Positions 1-13,935 of a DNA stretch of 64,000 bases are shown here, piece after piece. A program made the position numbers and the translations under genes. The notes beneath the pieces are model-generated. The model made no database searches. It saw nothing but the letters and a program-made list of their open reading frames with translations, and was not told where the DNA came from. This DNA comes from Apis mellifera (lineage: Eukaryota; Arthropoda; Insecta; Hymenoptera; Apidae): contig NC_037640.1 in assembly GCF_003254395.2 (NCBI RefSeq), positions 5,810,289 to 5,874,288 on the forward strand, written 5' to 3'. Position 1 is the first letter of the stretch; the number at the start of each line of letters is the position of its first letter.

Positions 1-3000
1 ACCCAGAAACGATTTCCTTTATCACGTGAAACGCAAGCACGGCGGCGTTCGATAGTTGTTTAAATATCAAACTGGAAACAATTGATTTGCGTAAAGATTG
101 TCCCCTTTTTTAAAGAGAAATTTTAATTGCGTTAATACGAATTAAGAGTTAAATTTCTTGGGGATTGATAAATCAGAGTCTAGAATTTTGGGTAAATTGT
201 TTTGGATAAAGGGACAATTATACACGTTAATAAAGTTTCAGAATTAAACGATGAATTTTTAAAGTTTAATCGGTGAGAATGACTTGCAACGGTTAAGTGG
301 GAACGAAATTACGGATCGAGATGAGATAATTGGACAGAAATTGATCTTAGGGACAATCAGTTTCGTTCTAACTACATTTTTTTTTAATTCAGTTAACTAT
401 AAAGTTAATTATCAATCGTTTAATAATAATTGACTTTATTTGACTGATGGAAATAGATCGGATATTCGCTTGATTCCGATATACGTTTATTTTATATCAT
501 GCAATCATTTATCACTTTATCATGAGCCAAGTACATTTCGAACATTTCCATCCATCATCGTTCGTTATAGTCATTGTTATCTAACGATCGATACTTAACT
601 TTACAATATAATCAAAAAATTTTAGTTCAGAATGAAAACTGTTCATTTTTACATCCTTTTAACTTTAAACAGGATACATTCGAGCACAATATTAATACAC
701 AATTCAGAAACAAATCCTTTCACGAACGATCGACAATTCGTAAACGATTCAGTTTGACGAGATTCGGAGATTCCTCGGCCAACGGACTCGTATTTGCACG
801 GTTTCTCCCTCATTATTGTCCAGCCGAGGGGGTTGCAACAGCCAACAGAAGGAGAGAGAGAGGGGGAGGGTAAAAACGACACGAAACAATCGCACCCTGT
901 GGCGTCGTTTTCCGTCGCAGCGTCCTTTATTGCCCCCGATAAATGTGTTTCCACGGGGCGTTTCGTGGCCGCGTCCTTTGTCCCCGCGTTTGCACAGCCC
1001 CAAGCTGTAGCATCGGAACGGATCCGGAAATCGCGGTGGAATCGAAACCAGGATGGGGAGGGGGCGGCCCATAGAGATAGCCTTTCCTCTTATTTTCGGC
1101 GGATATCGACGGGGGACTTGGTGAACGGCGACGAGGATCGGTCGGATTCGAAGAATGGGGGCGAGAACCGTGGCGGATGATGAGGTATTGAAAGGATCGT
1201 TCTCGTTCCGAGGCTGGATTTAGATGGAAATCCACGAGAGTTCGAGGCTATCGACGGTATTGCGCGGAAATTGGATATCTCTGACTTGTGATAATTTGAG
1301 GATCGATGATCATCCTTTCAGCGCCTGATAAAAAGGATGAAAGTGTAACGATCCAATACGAAAAATATCGCGGTTCTAAGAAAGAAGTCGAAAGGACACG
1401 CAGATTTTTCTGATCTGAGTGTGAATGTGAAAATTAATTTTTCGTATGCAAACATCAATTTACATGTTGTGATAAATTTAATTCAAGCGAAGAAAATAGA
1501 GAAAATAAAAAGATTTGTATTGCGGAGATCATTATGAAGTACACATAAAACTTGTCTTCGATCGAAAATTTATCTTTACGCATGAGAATAGATCAAAGAT
1601 ATCCAATCAAGTTTATTGAGCTTTTTGCGCGATATCATGAAGATAAACGATGCTCTTATAATAATAATAATATCGAACAATCGAGCAATTCTGAAAAACA
1701 TCCGAGAGGTGTCAATTTTTCCAACGGCATCCTCCTCGAGCGTCTGTGAGATTATTCCATCGCGGCATTAACAACCGCGAGAGAAATCATAGAAGGCGGC
1801 ACGGATCACGCGACGTGACAAATATTTAATTAAAGGGATTTCAAGGCTTTGAAATTTAGATGGAAATCCTCGAGCGCCGACGCGACTGACCCAGAAACAT
1901 CGGATATTCTTTCAACCTCTCCTCCCCCTCGCCTTTACTCCTCTCTTTATCCACGTAGCCGCGCAGAGGCTGTTTCCCGAGTGAAACGACGCCAAGTTTC
2001 ATAGTCGAGCCTCTCCTCCTCTGTGCAACTCATGCATTTATTCAACCTAATTACAGACACCGATCAGAAATTCTTCATCCCTTCCCCGCGATGAACGATA
2101 TCTTATTCCCTCGTTTTCCAACCGCCTCCCCCTCCCCTTTCCTTGAAAGATGCCTATCAATTTGGACGAGGATGAAGGAAAAGCGCGGGGAAAGAGACTA
2201 ACTATTCATAGATTCAAAGGATAGAGTGGCTTGTGATTGGCCGTACGAATAGATATTTGGAGAGATTGTACGAGTGATAGTTTTAAAATTTTATAGGATA
2301 TTGATTAGAATTAGTGATCGAACGAGACACGAGAATATTTTATAAGGATCGCGATTCTACATTTTCTTCGTGCAAAAAGAATAACCCTTCGAAAGAATAA
2401 ATAATTGTTCTCAATTATATATTCTGATTCCTCGACTCAAACGCATATTTCTCGAAAATAATCTTGATTCCCTTATTCTTATTTCGAGTCATAAATCATC
2501 CTGACCTCGTAACACGAATTACGAGACACCCTATATATCATTCGACGTTCGATCGGCGCCTTTCGTTTTCGTCTCTTCGCCAACGTTGCGAAAAGCGGTT
2601 TCGAATGGGTGAAGAGTAGTTCGTATCACGTCTGACGTCACGGGGGTTAGGTTTGTCACGGGAAATTTCATTGTGATCCAGACATTCCTCCCCGAGGAGG
2701 AAGGCTGTAACATTATAATTTAACGCGCGACATCCGCATTTATCTCATTGTGAAGGGATGGAACGTGTTTCCGGTCTCTCTTTTTCTTCTTCTTCTTCTC
2801 CCTTGCTTTGTTCTTTCCATTTACATTTTCCTTCTCTCTCTCTCTCTCTTTCTCTCTGCATCCCGTTGTTCTTTTTATTTCTTTTTTTAACACGGTAAAC
2901 TTTAAAAAGATGACGTACAAACGACGTCGCTATATTACTGTCGTACTGCTAACGCGAGATAAACCGACCCCGTATTGGCCGTGCATGCATTAAGTCGTGG

Positions 3001-6000
3001 GGTTTAAAACAACGGCATCGTTGAAAAATGGTCGTCGAGTTTACCCCTTTCATTAGCGCTACTACCCCGTGACGATGGAAAGGAGGGGTTGAAATATGGA
3101 ACCCGTGTCCAATAGTGATGTAATAATCCGCCAGTGTTTATGCAATATTCTTTGTGTGAAATAAAATATATATATATATATATGTACGCGTGAATTACGT
3201 GATCGAGTATAATTATAGGAGAAAAGATACGACGATATTGTGGGGAAAAAACGAATAATAAATTCCATGATAATTGCATTGCTTTTGCTGAAGCTGAAGA
3301 AAGTATTTTTTAAACGAAAATCCATCGATATCGAGAGAAGAGATTTTTTTCATTTTTTAGAATGTATTAAAAATTCGAGAATAATTCTTCGTAATACGAT
3401 ACGTGATATGTAAGAATACGAAATGAAAATTTTATTTTATCTAACAAAGAAAAGAAGAAACAAATACTCGGATGAAAATGCATTACACAATGGAGATACG
3501 GAGCAACGGAAGCAATTTCACGAACGATTCTACGCTACGACAAATTACCAATAGTTATTATTAATTCCGCTATGCTTTTTTTCCGGAAACCTTTCACGCG
3601 GAAATATGTATTTCCACAGCATCCTCGTTAACAATTTACAAATGGTAATCCATTAAGACGTCGAAAGGGAAGCATTTTCCATTCGACTAACTTCCGTAGA
3701 ATAAAAATTTCCTTACCAGCGGAAATCTCGTCCCTCCATTTTCCACCACCCTTCCCCCTCCCTCTTCTTCCGTCCATCTTTTTTCCTACCTCTTCGGCTG
3801 AAAACCCTTCTCTCCTCGATAGCACTCCTAGGAATAAATTCGTCGGATAAATGAAATTTTTCCTCGACTGTTTGCATTAATCCTTCCCTCGTATCGAGAA
3901 TCGTTTTCGTAAAAGAGAAAAAGGAAAATTCTCTTCCTCCAATCGTGGATCAATTTTAACACCGATTAATTTAGCTTCCACTCTTCTCTCGAAGAAAGTA
4001 CTCGTGAACGGCAATATTGTTATATCGTGACAACTAGTATCGTCTTGATAGAAATTACAAAGAAGTAACGTCGTTAAATCGATTTGTAATATCGTTGAAA
4101 TATAATTCCAAACTTTTCAAGAAGCTTGAAAAGCGTTCAAATCCCGCTTGCGATATCATCATTATTCCAAATATATATTGGAACATGCATGTACGATCGA
4201 ATTGATTTGCAAACTGATCGATCGAGCCGAGTTGGTTAATCGATATCGAAACACGTTTCTGAAACACCAATTACGAAATCCCGTTTACAATATTCATGCA
4301 CACGATATTCGAGCTTCTCCATCCCTTTCCATCTTCCCTCCTCCTCCTTCAGACTTTCATCTCGTTGAAGCAATCGACGATACAAAGTAACGCCAAGTCG
4401 CAAACAATAAATCCGCCTCGCCTCCTCCTCGAATCGATAATCATTTCCAATTCCAATTCCAAACCGTCCACCAACTTTTCCATCCGTCCGTTCGTGCTTG
4501 GAGCGGAAAGATCAACAACGAAAAAATCGGGGAGGAGGAACATTCTCGAGAGGAAAACAATCTCGTACTTGCAGTTTCCGGTTGTTAATTATAAGGGAAG
4601 GAAGGAAGAAAATTTTCCGCGTGGAAATTCTCTTGATCCTTGTCGATGCTCGAGAAAGAAAGTTGGAAACACGCGAATATCTCGAACTTGACTATCACGA
4701 AGCGGATCGGACTCTTATTAACTGGCTATCGCGTGCCGATAAATGGACTACTTACTTAGAGTGACAGTGTAAAAGTTGGTTTCTTCTCCATTTTTTTTTA
4801 TAATATTTCGAACGAAGTTTGTTGTATCTTTGATAAATGCTAATAGCGTATTCAGAAGGGAGATTGTATCGAATTTTTTACCTAACGATAAGGTAAATAA
4901 ATTAAATTATTCGAGTATTTATCAATTCATGAACGAAGCGAGAGAAGTATTAAATATAATTTATACGAGAGGGATAATCATTTAGACTCGTTTAGACTTC
5001 AGTAAAATCGCTCGATCAAAATATGGTTCGAGGTTCATTCGAGTCTCGATTTCTTGTATCGCGGCCAAGTTTCCATTAAAGTTTCCATTCCGGTAAAATG
5101 ATTTATCCTCCTCCCCTCGGTATATTATTTACGAGAGAGAACGGTGAGAATGGGGCCCTGTGAAAGTTTGGCAAAGTCTCCTCGAATTTGTCCTTCCTCC
5201 CAGTGAAATTTCCCTTTGAAATTCGATTCGCCAGGTATCCAGGATAAACCAACTTCCGATCGATATACCCTTCTCTCCTGCCACATCGCGAAACCCTACA
5301 CACAATGTCAAAGAACAACCCTTTTATTCCGTACATTATGAATTATTAAATCATCCATGCATCATTCAGAGGGATTACGATAAATTCGACGCGATTTTGC
5401 TGCGACGATAAAACAAGATTTTTATTATTTATATCTACGTCTTCTCGAGAGTAGATTTATCATAAAATTCTCGACGGATTTCAGATCCGGGGAAAAAAGA
5501 AAATGCATCAGCGATATTTCAAGGCGAGCGTCCTTCGACATCCTACAATTTATCCACGATAAAACGAAATATCGAGGGAGATCGATTATTAATTGACGAA
5601 TTATTAGTTTGATTCAAGTCAGAAATGGACGTGTTTCGTGGCAAATTCAAACCAGATTCGGAAATTCAAACCCGATGAATAATCTACGCGATTAGCTTCT
5701 TTCAAGGTTCTTCTCTTCGAAACAACATCAGACAATCGTGGAACCTGTTCACATGGATTATGAGTCGAAAGTGCGGATCATAGTTTGATCAAGAAGTGAG
5801 GAATAACCTGTTGGAATCGTTCATGGGGACGATAACACGTGCGAAGAATTGACCGATACTCGAGATTTTTAGAAAGAAAGGAAGGATACATACGTTAATA
5901 CGAAAGACGTATTAAAAAGAGTATTGAAAATTACATCTCTTGATTAATCAAGGAGGTAAAAATCTTTTTAAAAAAAGCGTACATTGAGATATCGTAAAAA

Positions 6001-8615
6001 TTATTTTACATATCTGTTGTATTATATGCGACAACGAGTTAAAAATAACTCGTTCACGTGGATAGAGAAGATAATCGGCTATCTCAACTTGGGATGGAAA
6101 GCAACGGCCCCCTCCTAGTCTAAAACTGGTAATTTTCAACGTGGCGCAAGGTCGAGCGAGGCTACCCTAATTAGGGACAACACGGTAGATTCGACGGTGT
6201 GCGAAAAGACACGCGAGGCGTTCTGCACGCGAGAAGAAAGCATAATTGGCAGCTGTTGGATGCAACAACAACGAGGGATGATGTTCGGGATCACGATAGC
6301 AGCACCCATGCCGTGGAATTTGCATGCCTCCTTCGAAACGAAAGGAGGAGAAAGATGATCGGCTGTTATAAGGTATCCTCCCCTCTTTCTCGATTTTAAA
6401 GTCGATATATATATATATATAAGAGTCATTCTGTACACCCTTTTGAAGAAACAGGGGAGGGTATTAAATGGAGACTTAACGGATAGAATGTTGATACGCA
6501 CGTTTTGGTATAACGTAAGCGTTAAGATATCGGCGAGTAAAACTTTTAACGTAGGGAAAATATTGAAAAAGTTTGGAGGGAAGAGGGGGAAGAGATACAA
6601 GTTAGAGAAGTGGAAATAGCACGGGAAAGTTTTCTCCAGCGGTATTATAAGGGGGAGGGAATTTTTTATTGCGTTAATATTACGAATATTTGAATCTCTT
6701 TTTTATTCATCTTGGAAAATGAATGAAATGATTTATTAAGATTTTTCCAAAAAGAGGGCGCAATTACGAAATATAAAATACTTATTATTCAGAACTGTAT
6801 AATCAAACTGAATAATAATTCTTTCAAATTATCTTACCTCAAGAGATTCAAAATAAATCGATTATTAATTTGATTCGATATAATTCTCTTGAATATTCCG
6901 TTACGAAAAATAAATTGCATCCGAAAGTACGTAATAAAAGTAATGAGGGTTGTAGATGAACACGATTACAATTGCGATTCTTTAAATCGTGAAACGTGAA
7001 TTAAACAAGCAAAGCGTTATCTCGCACCTTGTTACCCACCGGCTACTGTATTATTTACCGTCTCGTCTCCGTCACGTGAAATTAGATGCGTCTCCGTTTA
7101 TTATTCCCTTTGGTGCGTACCAATCAGCGCGAAATTTCGCGCGACAGGAATTCCATTTCGAAATTCCGTTGAGGAGGGCGCATAGATGGCTGCCGCCTCT
7201 CTCTCTCTCTGTGAATAACTGAACCACCTTGCGCACCTTCGATATACTCGAATTCCGAACTTAGTCGAATGTATTTTCCACGAGCGAGTCGGTGGACAAA
7301 AATTTAAATAACGTACGAAAGGAGCGAACGACTAATATCGCGAATATTATTGCCACTGTTTTATTCGCGCATTACATTCAAGTCGAACGAATAATATACA
7401 TCATTCTATGGATATGGATATATTTGAAAAGGGAGTCGGATTTTTATGGATATAGATTTCTCTGGAAAATTGAATTTAGGGATTAGAGGCTTCGATTTTT
7501 ATGGGATTCAAATTGGATGGCGATCGACTTCCACGCAATAAAATTGAAAAGCGTCATGATATTTCAAAAAACTAGACGGTGTCTAATTTTTTTAAATAAG
7601 ATTGTCCAAAAATGAAATGAAGTAAATATATTAATTCAATTAGAATTGGAAAATAATCGACTGAAAAAAGTAAGTTAAAAGAAAAATCGAAACGAATTCT
7701 TCGATTCTCAAATATTTGTGTCACAGTTCAGAGAGCTGTTTAATCGATGGCCACGCGACAAGGGTTATCACAAAGCGCCTTCAACCTTATCATCGATACT
7801 TTCCACTTTATTCCAGGCTCGATCAGCGAAATCTCGATAGGACGTAATACGCGATCGAGCGGAAGTGATAACGATATGCACGCCCTGTTCCCCCCTCTAA
7901 TCGTTCGAGAGGTTTCGTTATTATTGCATCCGCCTCTCAACCTCAAAGGTATCGAGATTATCTTTGATCGTTTTGTCTCATCTAAAAAAAAAGAAAAAAG
8001 AGAGGAAAGAAAGAAAAAAAAATCGGACATCAACGAGGATTCACCTCGTTTAAGACGAGATTCTTCCGAGGGGTTATTCGGGGCACAAAGATTTCCTCGC
8101 GATCACCACTTGCCGTGTTTCTGCACCGTTGGACTCTGATTGGCTTTCTTGCCCCAACGCGGGGATCATTATTGCGACCCTGCATCGGTTAATCGATTGC
8201 GAAATTAGTTAAATTCGATTAATTTTTTGAGAATATCTTGACAAAAGGATTCAAATTTCTCAATTCAAACTATTATTTACGATCCAATCAAATTTTAAAT
8301 ACATTTCATAATACCACAATCGAAAGTTCGAAGTTAATTTTTGAGATAAGGAAGGATTGGCAACTTCATTTAACCTCGATCTATAATTTTAATTTCAAAT
8401 TTCCCGCGAAAACTAACCTAAATTTTATATAAAACCACTAAACGATTAACTTTGTGAAATGAAAATTACAGATATTACGAACAGTGGATGGAATTGCGTT
8501 ATATCTCGAATTTCTTTTTTTCTTTCCTCTCTTTTTTTTTTTTTTTATTTTTTCTCATGATCACGACACAATGACCAAATGGCCGTTGCACGATAATCCG
8601 CGCCGCCATTAACCA
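1..8615. other. noncoding DNA, intronic or intergenic
   Basis: No reading frame here combines useful length, normal amino-acid composition and splice signals. The sequence is AT-rich with scattered CpG-rich patches (about 850-1,200 and 1,880-2,150), CT/GA tracts (about 2,780-2,860) and short TA runs (3,168-3,183 and 6,405-6,420). The frames present are arginine/serine-rich or tract-derived. If the exon candidates further right belong to a gene that begins before the window, this is intron; otherwise it is intergenic. Confidence 0.6.
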
Positions 8616-8746
8616 GGACATTTACGGCACGTGTATCCATTAACCACGTACACGGACGTCTGCACGAACGTAACAATGGACTTGGGTCCCGTACCAATGA
8701 GTACAGAGTTAAACAGAATCGTTGGAAAGCCAATTTACGATAGAGG
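8616..8746 (+). CDS. possible 5' coding exon, unidentified
   Basis: An ATG at 8,676 in a good insect start context (AACAATGG) opens a frame beginning MDLGPVPMSTELNRIVGK. It runs 71 nt to a strong donor, GG/GTGAGT at 8,747, leaving phase 2. The same frame is open upstream to about 8,616, where an in-frame stop precedes it. An acceptor-like CCAG lies near 8,618, but its pyrimidine tract is poor, so a first exon is likelier than an internal one. The opposite strand is also open here, which weakens the case. No family is recognised. It could equally be a noncoding first exon or chance. Confidence 0.25.
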
Positions 8747-9804
8747 GTGAGTGATGCTTCTCTCTCTCTCTCTTCTCTCTTCCCTCTTTTTTTTTTGCAA
8801 CGCAGCATCAAATTTTCGATATTTGATTCGAGTTCAAATATTTGATTCGTCAGCGGGAAACCGAAGCACATGGAATGATGGGAAATGGAACAATTCGGTT
8901 GATTGTTATATGCGATAGATACGCGAGATACAAATATAGACTGGTTTGCGAAAAAATGCTTCTAGTGTTTGGACAAATTAATGATTGATGGTATCGGTTG
9001 CAACGATATTGATCGTCTAACCGAATTGTAATTTCATACATATCAAAATTCCGATTATAATTAACGTATAAAACCGTATGTAATTTAATTATCTCCATTC
9101 CATTTCTTCTTCACACACTGTGCACGATTCTCAGAAAGAATCTTCACGTTTAATATATCGTTTTAATTACATTATAATCTATTGTCACAATTCAATTACC
9201 TAAATACAAGAAAGACGATTATAAAACGAAGAAGAAATCTCGCGTATTTCAATTTTATCCTCGAATTTCATCCCAAAAAAAACATCACTCAATCTCGATC
9301 TCTATATAAAATCTAAAAGAATCTAACTTCCTTTTAACTTTCGAAGAACAAACCCTGCACAACTGAAAGACTCCGTGAAAGACTCGTGTTCTTTGACGGA
9401 ACACGATCTTCCTTCGAAATGAGAACACGAATCGTATGAATGCCTCGGTTGTAATAATCGCGAGCGATGAATTATTATTCCGTTTCCGATTCCGCGGATG
9501 AATTTTTCAACGGGACGCGACCGCAGACCTTTATCCGCCGGTATCGCCACGTTCTCCAAACCCCTTTCGTACAACAACACGCGACGCCATTATCCGAGAC
9601 GAGTAGCCCGTGGTATATCCATTACCGCATAAATACACGATGTAATTACAGACGCATCTGTCCGTTCGTTCCTGGAAATTTCTTTTTTTTATCCATTATT
9701 ATTTATCCAAACATTTTCCTCAACATCTCCAAAGGATTTCTCTTCGAAAGAATTTTTCCCAGAGCATCATTCAACATGGGGGATCTTCCTTCGAACTTGA
9801 AGTT

Positions 9805-9848
9805 TAATTGAAAAATTCTTTTTCTTTTCTCTCTCTTCAGTTGTAAGT
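9805..9848 (+). other. strong acceptor two bases before a GTAAGT donor
   Basis: A long pyrimidine tract (about 9,817-9,838) ends in TTCAG at 9,840. It is followed by TT and then GTAAGTAT from 9,843. This closely resembles a recursive splice point but has two extra bases between acceptor and donor. Such a site could only work with an imperfect donor register or as a decoy. It could also be chance. Confidence 0.25.
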
Positions 9849-12800
9849 ATCGTAGGATTACTTTTTTAATAAATACTTCAACCTGTTATTTTCCCATGAT
9901 TTCTAATGATTTCATCTATTATTTTTATTATTTAAAACGAGAGAATGACACGAATTGATGAGATTATCCAAAGATGTTCATCAATATCCGCAATTCAAGG
10001 GAGGATCGAAGATTGTTTCGTGAGGGGACACGCGGATATCCTCGTGCGTGGTAATGGAACTTGTCGCACTTGGGTAATGGCACCAGGTCGAAACTTTGGA
10101 AAACGACAGTGCTCGGTTAACAACTTAAATGGAGGGAAGGGGAACGAGATCTTTGACAACTGTTTTCGAACGAGAAATCGTAGCGAACTTACTTACTCGA
10201 AATTCGAAATTGAAATTCAAAGTTTTCCTTTTCCTTTCTGTAAAATCAATAATTATCGAAATTAAATTCCGATATTCGAAATTCGTTCTTCTAAAAATCA
10301 ACAATTCCTCCTCCTCCTCCTCTTTCTTTCTTTCGAATAGACTTCATCCATTTACGGATGTAATAAATAAATTCTCGAATTTCCTGTGCGCACGAGCAAC
10401 ACCTTCCACGTGTCCATTGTCACGTGCACGATACGTGATCGATACACTATCCCGGGGGAACATTGGACGCAGCCTTAGCGGATATTAGTTCCGGATTTTA
10501 TTATCGGTCGGAAGTGGCCGGCTCGAGCCGCGTTGGGAATTGGATAAGACTTGGAAGGCGGTAAGCGATACAGAAATACGAGGGGAACGTGAGACACCTA
10601 GCGGTGAACGGAAAGGAGAGGAAGCACGATAGGCGACGATACAGGTCACGTAGTGGCCCCGCTGGCTAAGCAATCGATTACGAGAACGGAGTTAAAAGTA
10701 ATTGCTTTACGATTCTTGAGCTCGGCTACGCGGCCGGAAATCGCCCGTTTTCATCCCCAACCGAGCAATCGAAATCTTCTTGCGTCCACCTTTCAAGAGA
10801 TCTTCATCTTTCAAGCTGGTGTTTTTCATCGTGGGGGATGATGATTGCTACGAATATCCTGGATTAACTTGGAATTTTATTTTATTCGTAACAATTGTAT
10901 AATTTATCGAACGATTTTAAAAGAAGAATTCGAAGATCTTTGGAAATCTTTTCGATAATATACAAATCGTAATAAAGATCAGAAGATTTTAAATTTTACA
11001 AGGGATGATTTTGTATAAATATTAGGATAATGAATTACAAGGAGGGGAAATTGAATTGTTCGATTTGAGTTCGAGGAGGAAATTGGTTGATTAGAAGTTG
11101 TAAGAGGGGTGATTAGTTTCCTTCGTTCTTTCACGGACCTTTCATTCGAGGAATTTTAATGAAAATTAGTCCATAACGATGCAAGATTATTCCCTTTTTC
11201 CCCGTGAATTTTATTCGCCTGATTAAAAATCCCCCGTATTTCAATTTCCCGATGTAAAATGCAATTGGCTACGTATTCCGTTCCTTTCGATCCATCGTCG
11301 TCTTTTCTTCTCCCCTTCCCTTCCAGAAGAAACTCGATTATAATAATAAAACTGAGAACGAAACAAGAGAGGAATCGAGTATCCACGACTTGCACGCGAT
11401 CAGATTCATCAACCGGTCCAGTGATTCGATCCATGTTTGCAGAAACGTGGATTTTCTAGTTTCTTCCTAAAACGGGCACACGCCAATGATAGTTCCAACT
11501 CAAAAAAGGATACGTACACGCGCGATTTATTATTCTCGACTGTCCTCGATCTCCGCCATTTTTCACTATCCATCTTTTTCTGCCTAGCATCGATCGACTT
11601 TTTTCTCAGTTTTTCTTTCTTTTTTTCATTCCCCTCTCTCTCTCGAGTTTTTCAGAGAGAACTCATTCCTGTCGATTCGATTTAACGCCTGTTCGATCGA
11701 ATAGCTCGTATTGCGAGTATAATATATGTAGCGTTAATAGAATGGACGTAATTTGTTTGAGCGCGATGGATCCGATTAATCCGTCGTAGTAACCCGATTT
11801 TCCGATCCTTTTTTTTGCCGTTTGTTTAAGTTTTCACGATGTTACCTCGCCATCGGTGAAATTGAATTTCACGCCTGTTCTTTTCCATCCTTTTGTGCAG
11901 ACAAGCATGGAAATGTCATTTCCTTCTCTTGCTACGTGCTTTTTCAAGAAGCTCTTTCAAGAAGAGGAAAGAAATTCCGGATTGTCTGATGAATTGGATG
12001 AAGGAAGATGATTTCGGTGGATGAATATTATTTTTTAAAAACAGAATAATGGAAATCTTAAGGGGATTTTGTTATTATCCATGAAATTATTTCTTTGTTT
12101 CTCGAATGATTCTTTCCAATCCCTACATTTCCTTTAATTCGTCTAAGAAATCTTTCATTCTCAAATACATATTCATCAATTTCTATCCCCACAAATTTGC
12201 CAAATTTGACAAATTTTCAATCCCTGACAAGACTTCTTCGTAGAGAATGTCTCAGAGAAGGTGATACAATTTTTATTCACTCAAAGAAATTCTCTACAAT
12301 AATAAAAAATTCTATCCTTTCGATCTTTTTCTCTCCTAAAAACCTCCTAAAGATAATTCTCTTTCATCCAATCGAATCGAATTCAAATTTTTAAAAACTT
12401 TCATACAAACTTTACCCAAACACATTCGCGACGAAAACCTAATCAAATCAAATCGAATCGATACTTTCCTTTCCCCGAAAAGATCCAAATCCACGGGCAG
12501 AAAGCAAAAGCAAAACGAGACAAAATAAAAAAAACAAGAGAAATGGAGGCGCGAAATCCAAAAAGAGGCAAAACCAGATCAGCCAACGGTTGGACAATCA
12601 ATCGTGGTCGCCTGTTCGATAACCCCTTTAAATATCGATCAGCGTCGAAACAACGTTTTGCCCGCCGATTCTCGAAATTGCCGTCCTCTCTGACCCTCCC
12701 ACCCCTCGTAATTTACGCCCGGGCATCGTTTATTTTCGCCGCCCGCCGATCTCCATTTCCATTTTAAATCGAAACCCGCCCTTCAAATTTCGCGAGACCA

Positions 12801-13119
12801 CCCACGTTTCCCCTGGAAATTTTCCACCCCGGCCGGCGACCGGAATGAAAATGGATCCTGGAATGCACCCGCGAGACCCGTAGGAATCTTCTTCTTCTTC
12901 CTCCTCCTCCTCTTCCCCCTTTCCCTTCGAGAGATCCTCGAACGTCCGTGGTTTTGAATAGAGACGAGGATTATAAGGTGGTATCGATTGGGGAGCGACA
13001 CCTTTGAAATCGAATCGAGATGAGCAGATCTTGGTCTTAAAATGAGCGTATCGATTACGTAGATTATCGTGGAACAGGGTGAATAATTCGAGGAATGACG
13101 ATTAAATTTCAAGGTTTTA

Positions 13120-13281
13120 AATAAATAAATAAAAGTCGATCGATTTCCCTCGAATTTTGGAACAATATCTGTTGAAGAGAAGATTGTATTATTATTTTGG
13201 AATAAATAAATAAAAGTCGATCGATTTCCCTCGAATTTTGGAACAATATCTGTTGAAGAGAAGATTGTATTATTATTTTGG
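13120..13281. repeat. exact 81-bp tandem duplication
   Basis: The 81-bp unit at 13,120-13,200 is repeated base for base at 13,201-13,281. Each copy starts with an AATAAATAAATA run. The unit is 27 codons long, so it keeps a minus-strand frame open across both copies. That frame is not judged to be a gene. The lack of any mismatch points to a recent event, or to a site that varies in copy number. Confidence 0.95.
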
Positions 13282-13892
13282 AATAATTGTATTTTTGAAA
13301 AAAGAAAAATAGGGAAGCACAAAAGGTTTATGCGTGAAGTGTATATATATATATATTTCCCTTAAATATAATATGAAAGATGGTATTCGTTACACCGAGA
13401 AGATTTCCAGAAGAGAAAAAGATATGCAAGAAGGAAACGTAACGAGGAAGTATGTTCCGTTTGAGTATATATACTTTCGAGAGGTATAGTAGCTTCGGGC
13501 TAAACGGGCTATTTACCGAAGAGCGTGTTAAAAGATAGCGAGTAGTATCGTGGAGGAACAAGCGAAAGACACCTAACTTTTAACGAATCCAAGAATATTC
13601 ATAATTAACATCAAAGAACGATCCTCCTCAAACGAGCATGAAAATGCACAAGATAATTAATTAAATGTAAACTTGGTCTCGTTTCTCTAAGGTGAAATTT
13701 ACTCCTCCCTTATGTATCGAGAAACGGAATAACATCGACGACTAAAAAACAAATACCCACGCTTCGACGAACTATCTCTTCCCTCCCCTGTTAAAAAAAC
13801 AATCCAACGACGAACTGAACGAAATAACAAACTAACATGGGACGATTATCAATAATCTCCGAATTAATAACACGTTCCGTTTCTCGTTTCAG

Positions 13893-13935
13893 GTTGACCT
13901 ACCACGCCAAGACGCCACACCGCATACCCCACATC
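13893..13935 (+). CDS. candidate 43-nt internal exon, unidentified
   Basis: A pyrimidine-rich acceptor (CCGTTTCTCGTTTCAG, AG at 13,891-13,892) and a consensus donor (ATC/GTGAGT at 13,936) bound 43 nt. Two of the three frames are open. One reads LTYHAKTPHRIPHI, entering after two codon bases and leaving in phase 0. The other reads VDLPRQDATPHTPH, entering in phase 0 and leaving in phase 1. The first fits the phase-0 exit of the Met-Tyr-Tyr-Pro exon at 35,590. I do not recognise the peptide. Both splice sites are strong, but 43 nt carries too little coding information for certainty. Confidence 0.45.

Larger units (their letters stand above)
8747..13892. other. noncoding DNA before the 43-nt exon candidate
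   Basis: AT-rich intron-like sequence. It holds an acceptor-plus-donor oddity near 9,840 and an 81-bp tandem duplication at 13,120-13,281, both listed separately. An open stretch ending at GTAAGC near 10,562 lacks a usable acceptor and was not called. No other supported exon was seen. Confidence 0.5.

Noticed and set aside
10443..10562. Open plus-strand stretch ending at a GTAAGC donor
   Set aside because: There is no start codon in frame and no pyrimidine-tract acceptor. The open length is expected by chance at this GC content.
12783..13322. 179-codon minus-strand ORF
   Set aside because: A large part is the translated 81-bp duplication and A/T repeats. It is open because the unit is a multiple of three, not because it is a gene.
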